Source of the DNA: an uncultured Tropicimonas sp.
GTDB lineage: Bacteria; Pseudomonadota; Alphaproteobacteria; Rhodobacterales; Rhodobacteraceae
Direction of reading: 5' to 3'
DNA: 64,000 nt
NCBI GenBank assembly: GCA_947495685.1
Contig: CANLZY010000020.1
Coordinates: forward strand, 49,393 to 113,392
The notes under the pieces were generated by a model. It ran no database searches. It was not told where the DNA came from and worked only from the letters and a program-made list of their open reading frames with translations. Below are positions 25,868 through 37,131 of this stretch, piece after piece (positions within the stretch are counted from its first letter, which is position 1; each line of letters starts with the position of its first letter). A program made the translations under genes and the position numbers.

Positions 25868-26998
25868 GTGTATAGCAGTTCGTCCCGCTGGGCCAGAATC
25901 GTGGCCCTGTGTCTTGTCGCATCCGTCGTTGGCGCCTGTGGGTTGCCACGGTCCGGTCCCGGCAAGAAAGAAATCTTTTCCGGATCGGTGATGGAAGACG
26001 GCGACGCCTTTGTCGTCTCTGTCAACGATCGCGTCACACGCGCCACCTCGGTGACCCCGGTTCTCGGCTTCACGTCCGAGTTTCTCAACGCCGGCCAGGT
26101 CGGGTCGGACACGATCCGTCCCGGCGACACCTTGCGCCTGACGATCTGGGAGAACGTCGATGACGGCCTCCTCTCCGATCAGGGCGAGGCCGCCACGGCG
26201 CTCGAAGAAGTTCAGGTCGACGGCTCCGGCTTCATCTTTGTGCCCTATGCAGGTCGCATCAAGGCAGCCGGCAACACGCCCGAACGCCTGCGCCAGATCA
26301 TCACCGACAAGCTGGACGCCCAGACACCCGATCCGCAGGTGCTGGTGAGTCGCGTCGCCGGTGACGGTGCAACCGTATCGGTCGTGGGCGGCGTTGCTGC
26401 GCAGGGCGTCTATCCGATCGAACGCCCCACCCGCTCGCTCAGCGCCATGGTCGCACAGGCTGGCGGCATCACGATTCCGGCGGAAATCGCCCAGATCAAT
26501 GTCGTGCGCGGCGGACACAAATCCAAGGTCTGGTTCGAAGACCTCTATGCCGACCCGCGGCTGGACATCGCCCTGCGTGGTGGCGACCGTATACTCGTCG
26601 AGGAAGACACCCGTGCCTTCTCGGTGCTGGGTGCCACCGGCACGCAGAACCGGGTGCGGTTCGAGACACAGACGCTCAGTGCGATCGAAGCCATTGCCCA
26701 GGTCGGCGGCCTCAGCAGTGCACTTGCAGATCCAACCGGCGTGTTCATCTTCCGCAACGAGCCCGAAGCGATTGCCCGCGCCGTGCTGGGGCGCAACGAC
26801 CTGACCGGCGACCAACGCTTTGTCTACGTGCTAGACCTGACCGAACCGACCGGGATGTTCGAGGCCCGCGACTTTGCCATCCGCGACGACGACACGCTTT
26901 ACGTGACCGAAGCGCCGTTCGTGCAGTGGCAGAAGACCCTTTCGGCCATCACCGGCACGCTGAACCCGCTGGCCAACTATTCGACGCTGGCGAACTAG
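25868..26998 (+). CDS. Outer-membrane polysaccharide export lipoprotein (Wza/KpsD-like)
   Basis: A 376-residue lipoprotein precursor: a signal peptide RIVALCLVASVVGAC with the lipobox VGAC, then a polysaccharide-export domain (GDTLRLTIWENVDDGLL and VQVDGSGFIFVPYAGRIKAAG) and SLBB-type repeats (VSVVGGVAAQGVYPI and RAFSVLGATGTQNRV). It should form the outer-membrane channel for capsule export. GTG at 25868 has AGGAG upstream; a TTG at 25835 begins the longer frame. No KpsM/KpsT/KpsE genes are in the window, so the rest of the exporter lies elsewhere. Confidence 0.85.
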   Translation: MYSSSSRWARIVALCLVASVVGACGLPRSGPGKKEIFSGSVMEDGDAFVVSVNDRVTRATSVTPVLGFTSEFLNAGQVGSDTIRPGDTLRLTIWENVDDGLLSDQGEAATALEEVQVDGSGFIFVPYAGRIKAAGNTPERLRQIITDKLDAQTPDPQVLVSRVAGDGATVSVVGGVAAQGVYPIERPTRSLSAMVAQAGGITIPAEIAQINVVRGGHKSKVWFEDLYADPRLDIALRGGDRILVEEDTRAFSVLGATGTQNRVRFETQTLSAIEAIAQVGGLSSALADPTGVFIFRNEPEAIARAVLGRNDLTGDQRFVYVLDLTEPTGMFEARDFAIRDDDTLYVTEAPFVQWQKTLSAITGTLNPLANYSTLAN

Positions 26999-27009
26999 GC
27001 AGCCAACGC

Positions 27010-29067
27010 GTGACATCTGACATCGACAGCGCCGCCGCGGACCACCCTCCGCGGCGGCTTTTCGTTTACAACGGTGGTTTCCTGAACCGGCGCATTCGCC
27101 GAATCCTGGCGCTGTCGGGATGGCGCGTCACAACCGGCCGGCCGGAACCGGACGACTGGGTCGGCGTCTGGGGCCGATCACCGACCTCGGCCCGAGGCGA
27201 GGCCATGGCCGCGCGCAGCGGTTCCCGCATCCTGCGGGTGGAGGACGCACTGCTGCGTTCCATCCACCCCGGGCGCAGCGGCGAGCCCCCAATCGGGTTG
27301 CACCTGGACCGGACTGGCATTCACTTTGACAGCAGCGCGCCGTCGGACCTCGAGACTCTTCTGGCCACCCATCCGCTGGACGACACCAACCTGTTGGACC
27401 GCGCCCGCGATGCCATGACCCGGCTCAGGACGCAGGAACTCAGCAAGTACAACGCCTTTGACCCGGCCTGTCCGCCCCCGGCGCCGGGTTACCTGCTGAT
27501 CATCGACCAGACAGCCGGGGACGCCTCGATCAAGCATGGTGCGGCGACATCCACGACGTTTCGAGAGATGCTGGCGATTGCACAGATCGAACATCCGGGC
27601 CAGCGCATCGTCATTCGCACCCACCCCGAAAGCATCGCCGGCCACCGCGCCGGTCATTACCTGCCCGAGGTCGCCACAGGGCAGATCGAGATCTGCTCCA
27701 GCCCGTGTTCCCCCTGGCAGTTGCTGGAAGGCGCCGTCGAGGTGTTCACGGCGTCATCGCAACTTGGATTCGAAGCCATCCTCGCGGGTCACCGTCCACG
27801 CGTCTTCGGACAGCCGTTCTATTCCGGCTGGGGTCTGACCGAAGATGAAAACCCCGTCATACGTCGCCAACGCAGGCTGACGCGGGCGCAGGTGTTCGCT
27901 GCGGCGATGATCCTCTACCCGACCTGGTACGACCCTTACCGCCACCGACTGTGCCAGTTGGAGGACGTCATCGACGGGCTGGAGGCACGCGCAAGGGCCT
28001 ATCGTGAGGACAACAGGGGCAGTGTGGCCACTGGAATGCGCCTGTGGAAGCGACGACACCTGAAAGCCTTTTTTGGCAGCCGGGCTCGCATCACCTTTCG
28101 CGACAATGCCGACCGTGCCGTGGCCGAAGCGCGCCAACGTCAGGTCTCCCTGCTTGCCTGGGCGGGCAAGGTCCACTCGGATCTGGAATCGGCGGCCCAG
28201 GCGTCCAACGTCGACCTTGTTCGGGTCGAAGACGGATTTCTGCGATCACGAGGATTGGGTGCCATGCTGGTTCCGCCCCTGTCGCTGGTGCGGGACGACC
28301 TCGGGATCTACTACGACCCGACGCAGGAAAGCAGACTGGAACGATTGATTTCTCAGGCAACCACCCTGCCGGCCGGGGCATTGCTGCGGGCCGAGGACTT
28401 GCGGCGTCGACTGATCGACACCGGATTGTCAAAATACAATATCGGGACCTCGACCTTGCCGGACCTTCCGCCGGGGCGCCGCATACTTGTCCCCGGCCAG
28501 GTGGAGGACGACGCCTCGATCCGTCTGGGCTGTGGCGACATCCACACCAACCTCGGATTGCTGCAAGCGACCCGGTCGGCCAACCCCGATGCCGTGTTGA
28601 TCTACAAACCCCATCCGGACGTCGAGGCCGGTTTGAGACCTGGCGCAATCTCCGATGCGGACGCCAGCGGCTTGGCGGACGTTGTTGCCACGGGCGTGGA
28701 TCCGATCCCCTTGCTGCATGCGGTGGATGCGGTCTGGACACTGACCTCGTTGATGGGGTTCGAGGCGCTGCTCCGGGGCGTACCTGTGACCTGCCTTGGC
28801 GCACCGTTCTATGCGGGCTGGGGCCTGACAACCGATGCGGGCCCGGTGCCGGAACGCCGAAACGCCTGGCCGACACTCGACGCCCTGGTTCACGCCAGCC
28901 TGATCGCCTATCCGCGCTATCGCGATCCGATCACCGGGCTGCCTTGCCCCGTCGAGGTCGCAGTGGACCGGTTGGAGACGGGTCAGGGAACCCGGTCTCC
29001 GACCGTGAACCGAAGCCTGTCAAAGCTCCAGGGGCTTCTGGCGAGTCGTTCCGGCCTCTGGCGCTGA
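27010..29067 (+). CDS. kpsC: Capsular polysaccharide synthesis protein KpsC, two-domain Kdo transferase
   Basis: A 685-residue protein made of two related halves, as in KpsC, which builds the beta-Kdo linker of capsules. Half 1 (about 15-345) has FVYNGGFLNRRIRRIL, ILRVEDALLRS and GQPFYSGWGLT; half 2 (about 365-650) repeats the pattern with LVRVEDGFLRSRGLG, RRILVPGQVEDDASI, LIYKPHPDVEAG and GAPFYAGWGLT. The N-terminal RLFVYNGG block is conserved, so the start must precede 27055; GTG at 27010 fits best, 11 bases after the upstream stop. A terminator-like hairpin lies inside the first 17 codons. Confidence 0.87.
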   Translation: MTSDIDSAAADHPPRRLFVYNGGFLNRRIRRILALSGWRVTTGRPEPDDWVGVWGRSPTSARGEAMAARSGSRILRVEDALLRSIHPGRSGEPPIGLHLDRTGIHFDSSAPSDLETLLATHPLDDTNLLDRARDAMTRLRTQELSKYNAFDPACPPPAPGYLLIIDQTAGDASIKHGAATSTTFREMLAIAQIEHPGQRIVIRTHPESIAGHRAGHYLPEVATGQIEICSSPCSPWQLLEGAVEVFTASSQLGFEAILAGHRPRVFGQPFYSGWGLTEDENPVIRRQRRLTRAQVFAAAMILYPTWYDPYRHRLCQLEDVIDGLEARARAYREDNRGSVATGMRLWKRRHLKAFFGSRARITFRDNADRAVAEARQRQVSLLAWAGKVHSDLESAAQASNVDLVRVEDGFLRSRGLGAMLVPPLSLVRDDLGIYYDPTQESRLERLISQATTLPAGALLRAEDLRRRLIDTGLSKYNIGTSTLPDLPPGRRILVPGQVEDDASIRLGCGDIHTNLGLLQATRSANPDAVLIYKPHPDVEAGLRPGAISDADASGLADVVATGVDPIPLLHAVDAVWTLTSLMGFEALLRGVPVTCLGAPFYAGWGLTTDAGPVPERRNAWPTLDALVHASLIAYPRYRDPITGLPCPVEVAVDRLETGQGTRSPTVNRSLSKLQGLLASRSGLWR
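27031..27062 (+). terminator. Terminator-like hairpin inside the 5' end of kpsC
   Basis: GCCGCCGCGGA (27031-27041) pairs perfectly with TCCGCGGCGGC (27048-27058) across CCACCC, and TTTT follows. By itself this is a strong rho-independent terminator, sitting 33 bases after the stop of the export lipoprotein. Yet it spans codons 8-17 of kpsC if translation starts at 27010. It may be an attenuator: ribosomes entering kpsC would melt it, and poor translation would end the transcript. Confidence 0.65.
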
Positions 29068-29085
29068 CCGAGCCGGGCCCCGCCG

Positions 29086-30213
29086 TCAGGTGACAGGTCG
29101 CATGGCGCCAATCGGGCGCCAAACGGCCAGAACGTCCGGGCCCACCGGCACCACACGCTTCAAAGAGAACCGTGCTGCCGCAGCCAGCGTATCGAGCCCC
29201 ATTGCGCCGAGCCCCGGTTGGCCTTCGGCACCAAGGCCGATACCGGCGGTGAAGGTCACCAGTTCATCGACAACGCCTGCGTTCAAAAGCGAGGCAGCCA
29301 GCGCCCCGCCGCCTTCGCAGAACACGCGGGTCAACCCCGCCTCGCCCAAGGCCGCCAAGAGTGCGTCCGGTTCAAGCTGACGACCCTGCCCAACGGGCAC
29401 CGCGATCAGCCGCGCCCCACGGTCACGCCATGCCTCCTGCCGGGACTGGTGCGCATCCGGGCCGTGACACAGCCAGACGGGCGCCTGTTCCATTTGTTCG
29501 AACAGGTGTGATCCGGTCGGGATATCCAGCCGACGCGTGGCCACCACCCGAACTGGTTGATGGAACACACCAAGGCCGCGCACTGTCAACGACGGGTTGT
29601 CCGCGCGCGCCGTCCCTGCGCCAACGAGGACCGCATCGTGACGCGCCCGCATCGCGTGGACCACGCGGCGCGCCTGTGGGCCGGTGATCCATTGGCTCTC
29701 GCCCGTGGCGGTTGCAATCCGTCCATCGAACGACGTCGCCAGTTTCAGGGTCAAATGTGGCCTGCCCTGCGTCACACGTCGCAGGAACCCCTCGTTCGCG
29801 ATCAACGCCTCGGTTTCCATGACGCCGCTGGTCACAGCGATCCCGGCGGCGCGCAGCATCGCATGCCCTGCACCGGCGACACGCGGATCCGGATCGGTCA
29901 GCGCCGAGACGACGCGGGCCACGCCGGACTCGATCAGGGCATTCGCACAGGGAGGAGTCTTGCCATGATGGGCGCAGGGTTCCAACGACACATACGCCGT
30001 TGCGCCGCGCGCGCCCGCTCCGGCCTGAGCCAGCGCCACGGTTTCGGCATGCGGGCGCCCCCCCGGCTGGGTCCAGCCCCGGCCAACGATCCGCCCATCC
30101 CGAACGATGACACAGCCAACCGCCGGATTCGGCCACACCCGCCCCAGCCCCCGGTGTCCGAGGGCCAGCGCCATGGCCATGAACCGGCGATCGGCCTCTG
30201 GCCGCGGTGTCAC
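29086..30213 (-). CDS. ribD: Riboflavin biosynthesis bifunctional deaminase/reductase
   Basis: RibD deaminates then reduces the pyrimidine intermediate of riboflavin synthesis. The 375-residue protein has the N-terminal deaminase zinc motifs PHAETVAL and [17 protein letters not shown] (residues about 50-90), and a C-terminal reductase domain ([54 protein letters not shown]). The start is GTG, overlapping the nrdR stop by four bases. Its end lies 18 bases from the convergent kpsC end. Confidence 0.95.
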   Translation of the reverse strand: MTPRPEADRRFMAMALALGHRGLGRVWPNPAVGCVIVRDGRIVGRGWTQPGGRPHAETVALAQAGAGARGATAYVSLEPCAHHGKTPPCANALIESGVARVVSALTDPDPRVAGAGHAMLRAAGIAVTSGVMETEALIANEGFLRRVTQGRPHLTLKLATSFDGRIATATGESQWITGPQARRVVHAMRARHDAVLVGAGTARADNPSLTVRGLGVFHQPVRVVATRRLDIPTGSHLFEQMEQAPVWLCHGPDAHQSRQEAWRDRGARLIAVPVGQGRQLEPDALLAALGEAGLTRVFCEGGGALAASLLNAGVVDELVTFTAGIGLGAEGQPGLGAMGLDTLAAAARFSLKRVVPVGPDVLAVWRPIGAMRPVT

Positions 30214-30677
30214 TCCGGCGGCGCGTCCGAGGGACGCAGTTCGCTGACAAACTTGTCGAAATCGTCGGCGGCCTGGAAGTTCTTGTACACACTCGCAAAC
30301 CGTACGTAGGCCACGGTATCGATCCGCGCCAGCGATTCCATCACGATCTCGCCGATGGTCTTGGAAGGGATGTCGGTCTCGCCCAGGCTTTCCAGTCGGC
30401 GCACGATCCCCGAAATCATCTGGTCCATCCGGTCCGGTTCGACCGGACGTTTCTGAAGCGCGATCCGAATCGAGCGTTCAAGCTTGTCCCGGTCGAAGTC
30501 TTCGCGCCGACCGTTGGACTTGATCACGACCAGGTCACGCAACTGGACCCGTTCGTAAGTGGTAAAACGTCCACCGCAGGCCGGACAGAACCGGCGCCTC
30601 CGGATGGCAACATGATCCTCGGCGGGCCGGGAATCCTTGACCTGTGTATCTACGTTACCGCAAAACGGGCAGCGCAT
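30210..30677 (-). CDS. nrdR: Transcriptional repressor NrdR
   Basis: NrdR represses ribonucleotide reductase genes in response to (d)ATP. The 155-residue protein has an N-terminal zinc ribbon (MRCPFCGN and [14 protein letters not shown]) and an ATP-cone domain from about residue 45 ([20 protein letters not shown]). The start at 30677 follows GAGGGG. It is followed with a four-base overlap by ribD; nrdR-ribD is a common proteobacterial arrangement. Confidence 0.96.
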   Translation of the reverse strand: MRCPFCGNVDTQVKDSRPAEDHVAIRRRRFCPACGGRFTTYERVQLRDLVVIKSNGRREDFDRDKLERSIRIALQKRPVEPDRMDQMISGIVRRLESLGETDIPSKTIGEIVMESLARIDTVAYVRFASVYKNFQAADDFDKFVSELRPSDAPPE

Positions 30678-30803
30678 CGCGTCCCCTCTCGTCTCTGCTC
30701 TTGGGGTTGGTCCCCTTCTTGTTGCAACAACTATAGGGAACACGCCAAGGCTTGGGTAGAGGATTTATCCACCTACCCGATGTTGATGCCACAATGCCCC
30801 GGT

Positions 30804-31220
30804 TCAGGCGAAATGGGCCGCGATATCACGCGCTTGGGGGCGGGTCCGATGCTCCATCACGTAGATCCCCTGCCAGGTTCCCAGCATCATGCGCCCGGCC
30901 TGCACCGGGATAGCCAGACTGGTCGGCAGCAGCGCGGATTTGATATGGGCCGGCATGTCGTCAGGGCCTTCGTAGGTGTGACGAAGATAGCCCATGGCGG
31001 GGTCGTCCGCCGACGGCACAAGGCGGTCAAAAAAGGCCCTGAGGTCGCCCTGGACCTCCGGATCGGCATTTTCCTGGATCAGAAGCGAGGCCGAGGTGTG
31101 CTGGATCATCAGCGTCAATAGTCCGTCCCCGGCACCTTCCGTTCTCAACCAGTCAGCCACCGAACGGGTCACGTCATACAGACCCGGCCCCGACGTCTCG
31201 ATCCGAAACACTTTCAGCAT
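30804..31220 (-). CDS. YjbQ/UPF0047 family protein
   Basis: A 138-residue protein with the full family pattern: GLLTLMIQHTSASLLIQENADPEV, then LRAFFDRLVP, YLRHTYEGPDDMPAHIKSALLPTSL and RMMLGTWQGIYVMEHR, with conserved His residues. Some members have been reported to have weak thiamine phosphate synthase activity; the physiological role is unclear. The start at 31220 lies close to the end of the upstream secreted-protein gene. The frame to 31271 would overlap that gene by about 45 bases. Confidence 0.88.
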   Translation of the reverse strand: MLKVFRIETSGPGLYDVTRSVADWLRTEGAGDGLLTLMIQHTSASLLIQENADPEVQGDLRAFFDRLVPSADDPAMGYLRHTYEGPDDMPAHIKSALLPTSLAIPVQAGRMMLGTWQGIYVMEHRTRPQARDIAAHFA

Positions 31221-31225
31221 CTGGC

Positions 31226-31675
31226 TCAGAACAATCCCCGCTTCTGAAACCTGCGCACGCTCTGCTGGCAAAAGGCCGTCCCGTGGCCAGCACTCAGATT
31301 GTACCCTTTCTTGTCGACACTGACCGAATAGCCCTGCTGGCTCCCTTCGGGCGGCAGGACGTCATCGTAGGGAACATAGGAAAACATGACCGATGTCCGG
31401 CCCGGGCGGGCGTCGCTCGGGCCAAGCCCGCGCACGACGTAGATCCGGGTGGTGTTTGTTTTTCCAACAGAGTAGCGCACGTACTCACCCGCCGTGCACC
31501 AGTAGTCGGACGCTCCGGCAGTGGCGCGCTGGAACACCTCGAACACACCTGCGCGGGTCGGATTGGCCACCGCGATCATCCGATTGCGAGCCCTGAAGTC
31601 AGCATGAGCGACCACAGTCGAAACAAGGGTCCCGACCACGGCCAGAAAGGCGACCTGTCTTGCTGTCCGATTCAT
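31226..31675 (-). CDS. Secreted hypothetical protein, paralog of the neighbour
   Basis: A 149-residue protein with a signal peptide (RQVAFLAVVGTLVSTVVAHA, cleavage near residue 25) and a mature domain with two cysteines around 60 and 138 (DYWCTAGEYVR and TAFCQQSV). The mature part lines up with the next gene: F-V-x-x-T-x-x-G-A-x-x-Y-x-C-A-A-G, then a V-x-R-x-L-G-P-S motif, then a C-terminal cysteine after G-H. I do not recognise the family. It lies nine bases after its paralog's stop, so the two are probably co-transcribed. Confidence 0.75.
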   Translation of the reverse strand: MNRTARQVAFLAVVGTLVSTVVAHADFRARNRMIAVANPTRAGVFEVFQRATAGASDYWCTAGEYVRYSVGKTNTTRIYVVRGLGPSDARPGRTSVMFSYVPYDDVLPPEGSQQGYSVSVDKKGYNLSAGHGTAFCQQSVRRFQKRGLF

Positions 31676-31684
31676 GGTCGCGCC

Positions 31685-32110
31685 CTAGTCCTTGTCTCTC
31701 CGCTTGTTGCGGGTCTGACCGCACAAGGATTTCGAATGTCCAACGCTCCGGGCCTGTCCCACTTTGGTGCTGAGCGTGACCGAGCTTGAAGTATCGACGG
31801 CATCCCGGCTCGCCAGGGTAAATCCGACAGCTTGTCGGTTTGCCGTTGTCTGGCTCGGCCCCACGTCGCGCGTCACGACAACGCGATCGGTGTTGCTCGC
31901 GCCAAGCCGCCGTTTGGCAAAGTCACCAGCCGCACAATAATACTCCACCTTGCCGGCACCGGCTTGCGTCAGCACCTCGAACTCTTGCGCCGTACCGATG
32001 GCCATAAGGCCAGCCTCTGTGTTCATTCGCGATACCGACTGCGCGGTCGCGGGCACCGCAAAGGCAACCGCCAAGGCCGAAACTGACACGAGTTTTTTGA
32101 GAATTGACAT
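31685..32110 (-). CDS. Secreted hypothetical protein, paralog of the neighbour
   Basis: A 141-residue protein with a signal peptide (KKLVSVSALAVAFAVPATAQ, 5-24) and a small domain: FEVLTQAGAGKVEYYCAAGD, RVVVTRDVGPS and, near the end, GHSKSLCGQ. The pairwise pattern with the downstream gene (Y-x-C-x-A-G and D/G-L/V-G-P-S and G-H-x7-C) is plain, so these are tandem paralogs. The tail is strongly basic (RNKRRDKD). The start at 32110 is preceded by AGGAGG-like sequence. Function unknown; probably periplasmic, with one disulfide. Confidence 0.75.
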   Translation of the reverse strand: MSILKKLVSVSALAVAFAVPATAQSVSRMNTEAGLMAIGTAQEFEVLTQAGAGKVEYYCAAGDFAKRRLGASNTDRVVVTRDVGPSQTTANRQAVGFTLASRDAVDTSSSVTLSTKVGQARSVGHSKSLCGQTRNKRRDKD

Positions 32111-32380
32111 CACGTTTCCTCCTGAAGCCGGGCGGGCAGATCCCGCCGCGCCTTTCTTCACATCTAATCCCGTTTCTTGATCGAACAAGTCGCAGACCCA
32201 AATGGCCCGCGCCGGCAGGTTCGTTCAAGTCTACTGCGCAGGTCGCTCGGCTGTGGTGCACGACGCTCTGTCAGCCATCCATCGAAGGAGCAGAGCATCA
32301 GGGTGAAAAAATTGAGGCAGACGATCAACTCGCCTGCCCCGTAGCCCCATCAGCCCAACTGCACCGAATTCCAGCGTACC

Positions 32381-34378
<1,998 letters not shown>

Positions 34379-34516
34379 TCAGAGCTCCTGTCTCGCGGGA
34401 GGCTGATTCGTTTGATCGAACAACCGAATCAATAGCGCAGATGTCGCGCCGTTCCACCCGACATATCCACCTAAGCCGGGATTTCCAAGATCCCGAGCCC
34501 GATTCGTTCCCGTTTG

Positions 34517-36505
34517 CTACCGATTCGGTTTGGTCGGGGGCGCAAACCCGATCGCCGTCAGCAGCGCGTCCAGATCCGAGCGTTCGTCCCGGTCGATGCG
34601 GGCCCCGTTCTCGGCAATGTCATACTCCGCACTGTCGCCTTCGTGATTGCGACCTGCCATCTCGCGCGCCTGCACCGAAAGGTTCAGCCGATGGTCGATC
34701 CAGTCCTCCGGAGTCTCGGCAAACCCTTCCATTGCCTCCTCGATTTCCCGCCGGGTGCCGCGCACGGCGGCCAGCTTGGCGATTTCCTCGGTCAGGCACA
34801 TGCGTGCAAGGTCTGCATCCCCGGGCTTGCGCACCGACGGAGCCTGCGTGACATGGCGGGTGCCCCGAAGGGTTTCAAGGGTTTGATGCCCTAATCTCTC
34901 GGCCACCATGTCCTCGATCTCCGCCTGCGTTGCATTAGAATCACAGGTCAGCAGGAGCGCAGCCAAACCGGAGTGCCCGTCGCCCAGAAACGGCATCTCT
35001 TCGAGGATGTGGCAATACTCTTCCAGCAACGTCGGCGTGCCAATCAACGTCGCCAGGATCACCGCCTCGCGCAGCGTCGCGGCCGTATCGTCCGTCGATC
35101 CGACCATGAACGACGTCCGCGTTCCGGCCTTTGGGGCCTCCTCGATAATGCTGGCGCGCCGTCGACCGGGAACCCACTTTTCGCGGGTCCTGGCCTCACC
35201 GCCACCGGTGGCCTGACCGAACCCGAACAGGCTCGACCTCAGCCGCCGAATCTCTTCTGCATAATGCGCGCGAATCGCCGGGTCACCGATCTTGCGAATC
35301 ACCGCCCGCAAATCCTTGTCCAAACCCGCCCGCCGCTCCGGGCTGTCGAGCACCTTGCCGTCTGTTTCGCGCCGCCAGAGCAACGACACCATCGGCTGCG
35401 CCTGATCCAGAAGGGCCTGCATTGCGTCCCGTCCCTGTGCCTTCAGCAGATCGTCCGGGTCCTGCCCTTCAGGCAACAGGCAGAACCGCAGCGATTGTCC
35501 TGCCTCCACCAGCGGCAGCGCCACGTCGATCAACCGCATCGCCGCGCGCAACCCGGCTGTGTCGCCGTCCAGGGCGATCACCGGCTCCGGGCTGATGCGC
35601 CACATCAATCGCAACTGGTCTTCGGTGATGGCCGTGCCCAGTGGCGCAACGGTGGCCGCGAACCCCGCCTCGCTCAACGCGATCACGTCCATGTAACCTT
35701 CGGCCACGATCAGCGGCTGCCCCTTGCCCGAAGCCTCGCGCGCGGGACCGTGATTGAACAGGCTGCGTCCCTTGTCGAACAGGACCGTCTCGGGCGAGTT
35801 CAGGTACTTGGCATTGTCCGCAGGGTCCATCGCGCGGCCGCCGAACGCGATGGCACGGCCCCGCGCATCCCGGATCGGAAACATGATCCGGTTGCGGAAT
35901 GTGTCGTAGGGCTGACGCCCCTTGTCCGATGGTTTCGCCAGGCCGCACTCCAGGATCAGCTCCGGCGCGATGCCCTTGCCAGTCAGGTGATCCCACAGGC
36001 CCTGCCAGCCGTCCGGCGCAAACCCGATCTCCCACCGCTCCAGCGCCGCTGGCGACAGGCCGCGTTTTTCAATCAGATAGCTCCGCGCGGAACTGGCCGC
36101 CCCGGTCTGAAGCTGCAACCGAAAGAACCGGACCGCGGCCTCCATGACATCCGTCAACAGCGTCCGTCGGTCCGCCTTCTGCTGGGCTTGCGGGTCGCGC
36201 TCGGGCATCGGCATGCCGGCTTCGTGGGCAAGGATTTCGATCGCCTCGATGAAACTGACGTTCTCGGTCTCCTGCACGAACTTGATCGCATCCCCCTTGG
36301 CCTGACAACCAAAGCAATAATAGTAGCCCTTCCGGTCATCCACATGAAAAGACGCTGTTTTTTCCTGATGGAATGGGCAGGGAGACCACAGGTCCCCCTT
36401 GCCCTGATTCGACTTCCGGACATCCCACATCACCTTGCGGCCAACAACCTGTGCCAGCGAAGTGCGGGTGCGAAGCTCGTCTAGGAATCCGGGGGGCAAG
36501 GACAT
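34517..36505 (-). CDS. dnaG: DNA primase
   Basis: DnaG makes the RNA primers for replication. The 662-residue protein has the N-terminal zinc finger (Cys43, His46, Cys64, Cys67 in CPFHQEKTASFHV and YYCFGCQAKGD), the RNA polymerase core with the TOPRIM acidic motifs (LIVAEGYMDVIAL and VIALDGDTAG), and a C-terminal DnaB-binding region. The start at 36505 has TAGGA a few bases upstream; the adjacent ATG at 36508 is an alternative. rpoD follows 138 bases downstream. Confidence 0.97.
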   Translation of the reverse strand: MSLPPGFLDELRTRTSLAQVVGRKVMWDVRKSNQGKGDLWSPCPFHQEKTASFHVDDRKGYYYCFGCQAKGDAIKFVQETENVSFIEAIEILAHEAGMPMPERDPQAQQKADRRTLLTDVMEAAVRFFRLQLQTGAASSARSYLIEKRGLSPAALERWEIGFAPDGWQGLWDHLTGKGIAPELILECGLAKPSDKGRQPYDTFRNRIMFPIRDARGRAIAFGGRAMDPADNAKYLNSPETVLFDKGRSLFNHGPAREASGKGQPLIVAEGYMDVIALSEAGFAATVAPLGTAITEDQLRLMWRISPEPVIALDGDTAGLRAAMRLIDVALPLVEAGQSLRFCLLPEGQDPDDLLKAQGRDAMQALLDQAQPMVSLLWRRETDGKVLDSPERRAGLDKDLRAVIRKIGDPAIRAHYAEEIRRLRSSLFGFGQATGGGEARTREKWVPGRRRASIIEEAPKAGTRTSFMVGSTDDTAATLREAVILATLIGTPTLLEEYCHILEEMPFLGDGHSGLAALLLTCDSNATQAEIEDMVAERLGHQTLETLRGTRHVTQAPSVRKPGDADLARMCLTEEIAKLAAVRGTRREIEEAMEGFAETPEDWIDHRLNLSVQAREMAGRNHEGDSAEYDIAENGARIDRDERSDLDALLTAIGFAPPTKPNR

Positions 36506-36591
36506 CATTCCTATATCGCCCCCCTGCCCTCGCAAGTCCAGACGCTGGCAAGGCTGTTTTTGCGAATAGCCTTAACCGACCGGTTGCGGGT

Positions 36592-37131
36592 TCACCCCCG
36601 CGCCGCGACGCTGCGCATCGCGTCCTCGATGTCGCTGGCTGCCGTGTGCGCCATGGACCGCATCACATGGATTTCCATCGCCTCGGACCCGGCAGCGAAC
36701 AAGGCGCTGACGTGGCCCAGCAGGCTGCGGGCCGTCCGACCCTCGGGAAACCCCGCGGCGGCCATGTCCAACGGGGTCAACCGGGCCAGCACGTCGGCCC
36801 GCCCAGCGCCCGAAAGCTCCAGCTCCACCCATCCTTCGGTCTGGTCGATCACCGCGCCATGAGCCGAAAACGCCCGCGCCGGCTCGGCGCCCAATAGCCA
36901 GGCCTGCGCCCTCCCGGCCCACAGCAGCCGCACGCTGCCAGCTTCCAGCGCCTCGCCCGGCGCGGGCCAGGACAATCCCATGGCAACCTTCAACGCATGT
37001 GACATTGCCCGCTCGTGCCCGGGATATGGCGCCAGCCATGTCCGGGTGATGCTCGGCATCTCTCTCAGTCGCACCGCCCCGTGAACCACGTCCAATCCAG
37101 ACAGCGGGGTTTCTTCCAAAAGCCTAACCAC
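36592..37131 (-). CDS. soxG: Sarcosine oxidase gamma subunit
   Basis: The 179-residue gamma subunit of heterotetrameric sarcosine oxidase, with the short GcvT-like pattern VELELSGAGRADVLARLTPLD and TARSLLGHVSALF. The start is GTG at 37131, with GGAGGG seven bases upstream, overlapping the soxA stop by eight bases. The longer ATG frame to 37194 would overlap soxA further. It is the last gene of the soxBDAG order. Confidence 0.88.
   Translation of the reverse strand: MVRLLEETPLSGLDVVHGAVRLREMPSITRTWLAPYPGHERAMSHALKVAMGLSWPAPGEALEAGSVRLLWAGRAQAWLLGAEPARAFSAHGAVIDQTEGWVELELSGAGRADVLARLTPLDMAAAGFPEGRTARSLLGHVSALFAAGSEAMEIHVMRSMAHTAASDIEDAMRSVAARG

Noticed and set aside
34973..36484. A 503-codon open frame antisense to dnaG
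   Set aside because: dnaG is unmistakable on the other strand; the antisense frame is a shadow.
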